Assembly: GCA_017476965.1 (NCBI GenBank)
Contig: JAFUXX010000428.1
Location: forward strand, 1-6,546
Source of the DNA: Kiritimatiellia bacterium
GTDB lineage: Bacteria > Verrucomicrobiota > Kiritimatiellia > RFP12 > UBA3636
Reading direction: 5' to 3'
DNA length: 6,546 nucleotides
Made by a program: the position numbers and the translations under genes
The notes under the pieces: model-generated
Told to the model about the DNA's origin: nothing
The model's database searches: none
The model's input: only the letters and a program-made list of their open reading frames with translations
In this document: positions 4,775 through 6,546 of the stretch, in pieces
Layout: every line of letters begins with the position of its first letter
Position numbering within the stretch: position 1 is the stretch's first letter

Positions 4775-6355
4775 CTACTTGACGAGCAGGCTCGGGCTCG
4801 TCATGTCCGCCGGGACCGGCAGACCCATCATTTCGAGAATCGTGGGGGCTATGGAGGAGAGTATTCCCTCCTTGGCCATCTTCACGCCGGTTTCCGCCGC
4901 GTCGTTGGCCACGTAGATGCAGGAGACGGGGTTCATCGAGTGGCTCGTCATCACCGCGCCCGTGTCGTAGTTCACCATCTGGTCGGCGTTGCCGTGGTCG
5001 GCCGTGATGAGGATCTTGGCGTCGAGCTTCAGCAGGCGCTGCACGAGCGCGCCGACGTTTTCGTCCACGATCTCGACGGCGCGCTGCGCGGCGAACGGGT
5101 CGCCCGTGTGGCCGACCATGTCGCAGTTGGCGTAGTTCACCACGATGAGGCCGTACTTCTCCGGATCGGCGTCGAGGCGCGCGAAGATTTCGGAGGTCAC
5201 CGCGAAGGCGTCCATCTCCGGGTGCGAGGCGAACGTGGCGGGGTCGAAGCGCGAGGGGATGTTGACCTGGTCTTCGCCCTCGGACGGCTTCGTGGACTTG
5301 CCGTTGAAGAAGCTCGTCACGTGGCGGAACTTCTGCGTTTCGGCGATGCGCAGCTGCTTGATCCCGGCCGCGCTCACGACCTGGCCGAGCAGGTTGTCCA
5401 TGCCGCCGCCGCCTTCGCCGCCCATCGCGCCGAGCAGGTAGCTGTCGAATTCGTCCCAGTAGCGGGTGAAGCCCATGTACGCCACGGCGGGGCGCACCTT
5501 GCGCGTGCCCGGGTAGTCCTCCGACACGAAAGCCTGCGAGAGCTGGATCGCGCGGTCCTGGCGGTAGTTGGTGTGGAACACGGCGTCGCCGTCGCGGATG
5601 CCGTCGTACCCGCCGATCGCGTAGGGCACGATGTATTCGTCCGTCATCGGCTGGCCGTCCGGAGTCTTGTCGTTGGCGTAGGACTCGGCCACGGCTTCCG
5701 CTGCCGTGGCGGCCTTGCGGCAGCCCGAGGACTCGCCGCGGCAGAGCACGTCGTACGCTTCGTCGGTGAGCGCCCAGTTCTTGGCGCGGTCCATGCCGTA
5801 GTAGCGGCCCATCACGGTGCCGATGCGGCAGCCGCCGATCTCGGCCATTTCCTTTTCGAGGCGCGAGACGAACTCCATCGTCGAGCGCGGGGGCGTGTCG
5901 CGGCCGTCGAGGAACGGGTGCACGACGATTTCGCCCTCGGGCCATTCCGCGCGGGCGCGGCGCATGAGTTTGTAGAGGTGCTCCTGGTGCGCGTGGACGC
6001 CTTCGTTCTGGAGCAGGCCGAGGAAGTGCAGGCGGCCGCCGCCCTTCTTCCACGCCGCGACGAACGACTTCCACTTGTCCGTCTCGAAGAGCGACCCGGT
6101 CGAGAGGCCGTCGTCGATGCGCTTGAGCTCCTGGATCACGATGCGGCCGGCGCCCATGTTGAGGTGGCCCACTTCGGAGGAGCCCTGGTAGCCGGCGGGC
6201 AGGCCTACGGCTTCGCCGCACGCGTCGAGCGTGGACCACGGGAACTTCGCCTGGAGTTCGTCGATGTACGGGGTTTTGGCGGAAGCGACTGAATTGCCGT
6301 CGCGGCGGGGGTTCAGGCCCCAGCCGTCGCGGATGATGAGTGCAACGGGGCGCAT
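4775..6355 (-). CDS. gpmI: 2,3-bisphosphoglycerate-independent phosphoglycerate mutase
   Basis: A 526-residue cytoplasmic metalloenzyme of the alkaline-phosphatase superfamily that interconverts 3- and 2-phosphoglycerate in glycolysis and gluconeogenesis through a phosphoserine intermediate; the length is normal. 'IIRDGWG' (7-13) gives metal ligand D10. 'GSSEVGHLNMGAGR' (58-71) holds the nucleophile S60; the commoner form is GNSEVGH, so residue 59 is Ser instead of Asn. The phosphotransferase insert shows 'GVHAHQEHL' (119-127; H121), 'HPFLDGRDTPPRS' (146-158), 'GRYYGMDR' (183-190) and 'NYRQDRAIQLSQ' (263-274; R265, R268), then 'RIAETQKFRHVTSFFNG' (336-352; K342). The remaining metal ligands are D412 and H416 in 'NCDMVGHTGD', D453 and H454 in 'TADHGN', and H472 in 'TSHSMNP'. 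All catalytic residues are present. A Gly-rich stretch (312-318) is slightly unusual. No SD precedes the ATG. It is first in a two-gene unit with the amidase, 2 nt apart. Confidence 0.96.
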   Translation of the reverse strand: MRPVALIIRDGWGLNPRRDGNSVASAKTPYIDELQAKFPWSTLDACGEAVGLPAGYQGSSEVGHLNMGAGRIVIQELKRIDDGLSTGSLFETDKWKSFVAAWKKGGGRLHFLGLLQNEGVHAHQEHLYKLMRRARAEWPEGEIVVHPFLDGRDTPPRSTMEFVSRLEKEMAEIGGCRIGTVMGRYYGMDRAKNWALTDEAYDVLCRGESSGCRKAATAAEAVAESYANDKTPDGQPMTDEYIVPYAIGGYDGIRDGDAVFHTNYRQDRAIQLSQAFVSEDYPGTRKVRPAVAYMGFTRYWDEFDSYLLGAMGGEGGGGMDNLLGQVVSAAGIKQLRIAETQKFRHVTSFFNGKSTKPSEGEDQVNIPSRFDPATFASHPEMDAFAVTSEIFARLDADPEKYGLIVVNYANCDMVGHTGDPFAAQRAVEIVDENVGALVQRLLKLDAKILITADHGNADQMVNYDTGAVMTSHSMNPVSCIYVANDAAETGVKMAKEGILSSIAPTILEMMGLPVPADMTSPSLLVK

Positions 6356-6432
6356 TGTAGTGGAATGTTGGACGGCACGGTCCGCGCCGGACCCGGAAAG
6401 GGCCCTTCCCGCGCGGCCGCGGCGCGGGCAGG

Positions 6433-6461
6433 ATGATACCGGAACGCGCCGCCCCGTTCAA
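6433..6461 (-). promoter_or_regulatory. Sigma70-like promoter for the gpmI-amidase operon
   Basis: On the minus strand TTGAAC (6461-6456; 4 of 6 to consensus) and TATCAT (6438-6433; 5 of 6) are spaced by exactly 17 nt. Initiation near 6426 would give a leader of about 70 nt before the gpmI ATG at 6355. The first transcribed bases overlap a GC dyad, CCCGCGC (6408-6414) and GCGCGGG (6422-6428). No SD sequence is visible between the promoter and the ATG. Confidence 0.55.
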
Positions 6462-6508
6462 GCCCGCGCGCGTCCGGGAAATCTCTGGCGGACGGGGGCG
6501 GGTCGTGG

Positions 6509-6514
6509 TAGACT
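6509..6514 (+). promoter_or_regulatory. Candidate -10 box directly before a possible leaderless start
   Basis: TAGACT fits the TANNNT form of an extended set of -10 boxes and ends 7 nt before the ATG at 6522. There is no SD between it and the ATG, so transcription would begin at or next to the start codon. No convincing -35 box is seen 16-18 nt upstream. Confidence 0.35.
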
Positions 6515-6521
6515 TGCGCGC

Positions 6522-6546
6522 ATGAACACGTTGAAAAGGTCGTGCC
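6522..6546 (+). CDS. Possible start of a rightward gene (N-terminal 8 residues only)
   Basis: ATG at 6522 opens a frame reading MNTLKRSC before the window ends. It is divergent from gpmI, with 166 bp between the two starts, and is preceded by a -10-like TAGACT at leaderless spacing and no SD. The basic residues K5 and R6 would suit the beginning of a signal peptide, but eight residues are far too few for a product call or for proof that the gene is real. Confidence 0.35.

Noticed and set aside
4940..6292. 450-residue plus-strand frame antisense to gpmI
   Set aside because: Same antisense composition artefact (Val/His/Ala/Arg-rich), with no motif and no ribosome site.
6408..6428. 7-bp GC dyad in the gpmI leader as a riboswitch or attenuator
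   Set aside because: It is short, has no U run and no recognisable aptamer, and lies at the predicted transcription start; chance is sufficient explanation.
4773..6461. Upstream continuation of the amidase reading frame as one 961-residue protein
   Set aside because: This part is an Arg/Pro-rich out-of-frame reading of gpmI, which is a complete conserved enzyme in the other frame. High GC makes stops rare, so long open frames arise by chance.
6514..6521. TTGCGCGC near the right-edge gene start as a second copy of the pckG operator arm
   Set aside because: Only 8 nt are shared, there is no partner arm, and such CG runs are common in this base composition.

Overview
The window is 6.5 kb of very GC-rich bacterial DNA, close to fully coding, and it looks like an ordinary chromosomal housekeeping region. 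I found no CRISPR array, transposase, phage gene, tRNA, rRNA or defence module. The gene set suggests a Gram-negative-type, probably anaerobic, bacterium: an ExbB/TolQ-like inner-membrane protein, a GTP-type PEP carboxykinase, a cofactor-independent phosphoglycerate mutase with a G-S-S-E-V-G-H active site, and an exported peptidoglycan amidase with Ala/Lys/Pro linkers. Together with high GC and several starts lacking a Shine-Dalgarno (SD) sequence, this would fit a PVC-type lineage (Verrucomicrobiota, Kiritimatiellota, Lentisphaerota or Planctomycetota). That placement is an inference and needs a database search.

Layout. Left block, minus strand: a Gfo/Idh/MocA-family oxidoreductase (175-1320) is followed after 6 nt by the start of an ExbB/TolQ/MotA-type proton-channel protein that runs off the left edge (1-168). 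A 233-bp divergent intergenic region (1321-1553) carries a good sigma70-like promoter for the oxidoreductase. It also holds a weaker promoter candidate for the rightward PEP carboxykinase gene, overlapped by a perfect 13-bp inverted repeat that looks like an operator. Centre, plus strand: pckG (1554-3521) ends at a strong hairpin (about 3541-3573) shaped to terminate transcription in both directions. Right block, minus strand: gpmI (4775-6355) is followed after 2 nt by a GTG-started exported N-acetylmuramoyl-L-alanine amidase (3576-4772), which converges on pckG. A second divergent region (6356-6521) holds a promoter for the gpmI operon and, facing right, what may be a leaderless gene start at 6522.

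How the genes fit together. PEP carboxykinase (oxaloacetate to PEP) and GpmI (2-phosphoglycerate to 3-phosphoglycerate and back) act in the same lower glycolysis/gluconeogenesis segment, but they lie on opposite strands in separate transcription units. The amidase is probably translationally coupled to GpmI without an obvious metabolic link; it would act in the envelope on peptidoglycan. The oxidoreductase/ExbB pair is also a tight unit whose functional logic is unclear.

The observations most worth a second look are the pckG operator-like palindrome, a small repeat/hairpin element with atypical codons inside the amidase linker, the unassigned amidase C-terminal domain, the candidate leaderless start at the right edge, and the structured leader of the oxidoreductase. 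None amounts to a convincing new biological system.
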